Shown: positions 63,160-64,000 of the stretch, piece after piece | How the letters are laid out: each line of letters opens with the position of its first letter | Position numbering within the stretch: position 1 is the stretch's first letter | NCBI GenBank assembly: GCA_965243385.1 | Contig: CBDEUV010000002.1 | Coordinates: 248,001 to 312,000 of the forward strand | DNA length: 64,000 bases | Reading direction: 5' to 3' | From: JANSYA01 sp965243385 | GTDB lineage: Bacteria > Spirochaetota > Leptospiria > Leptospirales > Leptonemataceae | Notes under the pieces: generated by a model | What the model was told of the DNA's origin: nothing | Database searches by the model: none | What the model saw: only the letters and a program-made list of their open reading frames with translations | Made by a program: the position numbers and the translations under genes

Positions 63160-64000
63160 ATGTCGGGAATCTATGCGGACAACTCCCTCTCGATCGGGCG
63201 CACACCGCTCGTGCGCCTGAATCGGGTGACGGACGGCGCGGGCGCGACCGTGCTTGCCAAGATCGAAGGCCGTAATCCGGCGTACTCGATCAAATGTCGC
63301 ATTGGCGCCGCCATGGTCTGGGACGCTGAAGAACGCAAGCTGCTCAAACCCGGCATGGAGATCGTGGAGCCGACCTCGGGCAATACCGGCATCGCCCTGG
63401 CTTTCGTGGCCGCCGCCCGGGGCTATCCGCTGACGCTGACGATGCCCGAGAGCATGAGCATCGAACGCCGCAAGGTCCTCAAGGCCTTCGGCGCGAAGCT
63501 CGTCCTGACCGAAGCGGCCCGGGGCATGAAAGGTGCGATTCTGAAGGCCGAAGACATCTGCCAGAGCGAACCCAAACGTTATTTTATGCCGCAGCAGTTC
63601 GACAATCCGGCCAACCCCGGCATTCACGAACGCACGACCGGACCGGAGATCTGGGACGATACCGAAGGCAAGATCGACATCTTCGTGGCGGGAGTCGGGA
63701 CCGGCGGCACAATTACCGGCGTCTCGCGATATATTAAAAAGACCCGCCAGCATACGCTGGAATCCATCGCGGTCGAGCCCACGGCGTCGCCGATTCTGAG
63801 CCAGAAGCTGGCCGGCGAAGCCTGCCGCCCGGGCCCGCATAAGATTCAGGGCATCGGCCCGGGGTTTATCCCGGCCATACTGGATCTGGATCTGATCGAC
63901 GGCGTTGAGCAGGTCGGCGACGAGGAAGCGATGACGATGGCCCGCAGACTGGCTTCGGAAGAAGGCATCCTGTGCGGAATCTCATGCGGTGCGGCCGTGA
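63160..64000 (+). CDS. cysK: Cysteine synthase A (5' part, runs off the window)
   Basis: PLP enzyme making cysteine from O-acetylserine and sulfide. The start at ATG 63160 and 280 visible residues cover most of the protein; the 3' end lies outside. PLP Lys45 is in SIKCRIGAAMVWDAE, close to E. coli CysK; the substrate loop TSGNTG and cofactor glycines VGTGGTITG are intact. The close similarity to E. coli CysK rather than CysM supports the call. Confidence 0.93.
   Translation, partial: MSGIYADNSLSIGRTPLVRLNRVTDGAGATVLAKIEGRNPAYSIKCRIGAAMVWDAEERKLLKPGMEIVEPTSGNTGIALAFVAAARGYPLTLTMPESMSIERRKVLKAFGAKLVLTEAARGMKGAILKAEDICQSEPKRYFMPQQFDNPANPGIHERTTGPEIWDDTEGKIDIFVAGVGTGGTITGVSRYIKKTRQHTLESIAVEPTASPILSQKLAGEACRPGPHKIQGIGPGFIPAILDLDLIDGVEQVGDEEAMTMARRLASEEGILCGISCGAAV

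Noticed and set aside
1..64000. tRNA genes, IS elements, prophage or integron signals
   Set aside because: None seen: no cloverleaf-like T-loop context, no transposase or integrase motifs.

Overview
The window is GC-rich (my estimate is about 60%), densely coding, and carries genes on both strands. The best lineage marker is the 47392-50607 protein. It has seven Calx-beta-like repeats followed by a DUF1554 C-terminal domain, which I know almost only from Leptospira and relatives. Three sensors of the 7TMR-DISM type, two SpoIIE-type phosphatases, two class III cyclases and about fourteen probable lipoproteins fit the same picture. I read it as chromosome of a GC-rich member of Leptospirales (Spirochaetota). 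That placement is inference; no rRNA gene is present. No phage, insertion sequence, CRISPR array or tRNA was seen.

Layout. 1-8158: end of an endonuclease/phosphatase-like gene, apolipoprotein N-acyltransferase, divergent NAD kinase plus SPFH protein, then a three-gene ABC exporter (ATPase, FtsX permease, HlyD-like adaptor). 8260-13760: an RRM RNA-binding protein, an OmpA-like lipoprotein, a membrane SpoIIE phosphatase, an ABC-F ATPase and a small GlsB/YeaQ membrane protein. 13951-25373: a signalling-rich stretch with lipoproteins, a 7TMR-DISM phosphatase, gltD, a divergent histidine kinase/response regulator pair, a pterin dehydratase and a 7TMR-DISM adenylate cyclase. 25568-31800: ankyrin lipoprotein, DUF3817 membrane protein divergent from a TetR regulator, an SO2930-type dihaem cytochrome with its parallel beta-helix partner, and a lipoprotein of a family common in Bacteroidetes.

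31797-41785 is one long minus-strand operon: ABC importer (binding protein, permease, ATPase), two DUF1989 proteins (urea carboxylase-associated, now known as carboxyguanidine deiminase subunits), a biotin-dependent urea/guanidine carboxylase and allophanate hydrolase. Together they would import guanidine or urea, carboxylate it, and release ammonium and CO2. Its upstream region holds two strong hairpins but no guanidine riboswitch that I recognise.

42175-50607: FMN-binding protein with a membrane partner, a PAS-cyclase, a lipase-chaperone-like protein next to a phospholipase C fused to a C-type-lectin-like module, and the Calx-beta/DUF1554 lipoprotein. 50843-58284: a plus-strand signalling cluster (membrane protein, lipoprotein, LytS-like kinase, LytTR regulator, double-kinase hybrid sensor). 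It is followed by a tandem 68-bp hairpin repeat. 58528-61527: two FecR-domain proteins, each ending in a haem-binding CxxCH motif, then the copper chaperones PCuAC and Sco. 61642-64000: rpsD, a membrane protein and the start of cysK.

The observations I rate highest are the FecR-CxxCH pair beside copper/cytochrome oxidase assembly genes, the covarying tandem hairpins at 58301-58441, the double-kinase sensor, the phospholipase-lectin/chaperone pair, and the structured leader of the guanidine/urea operon.
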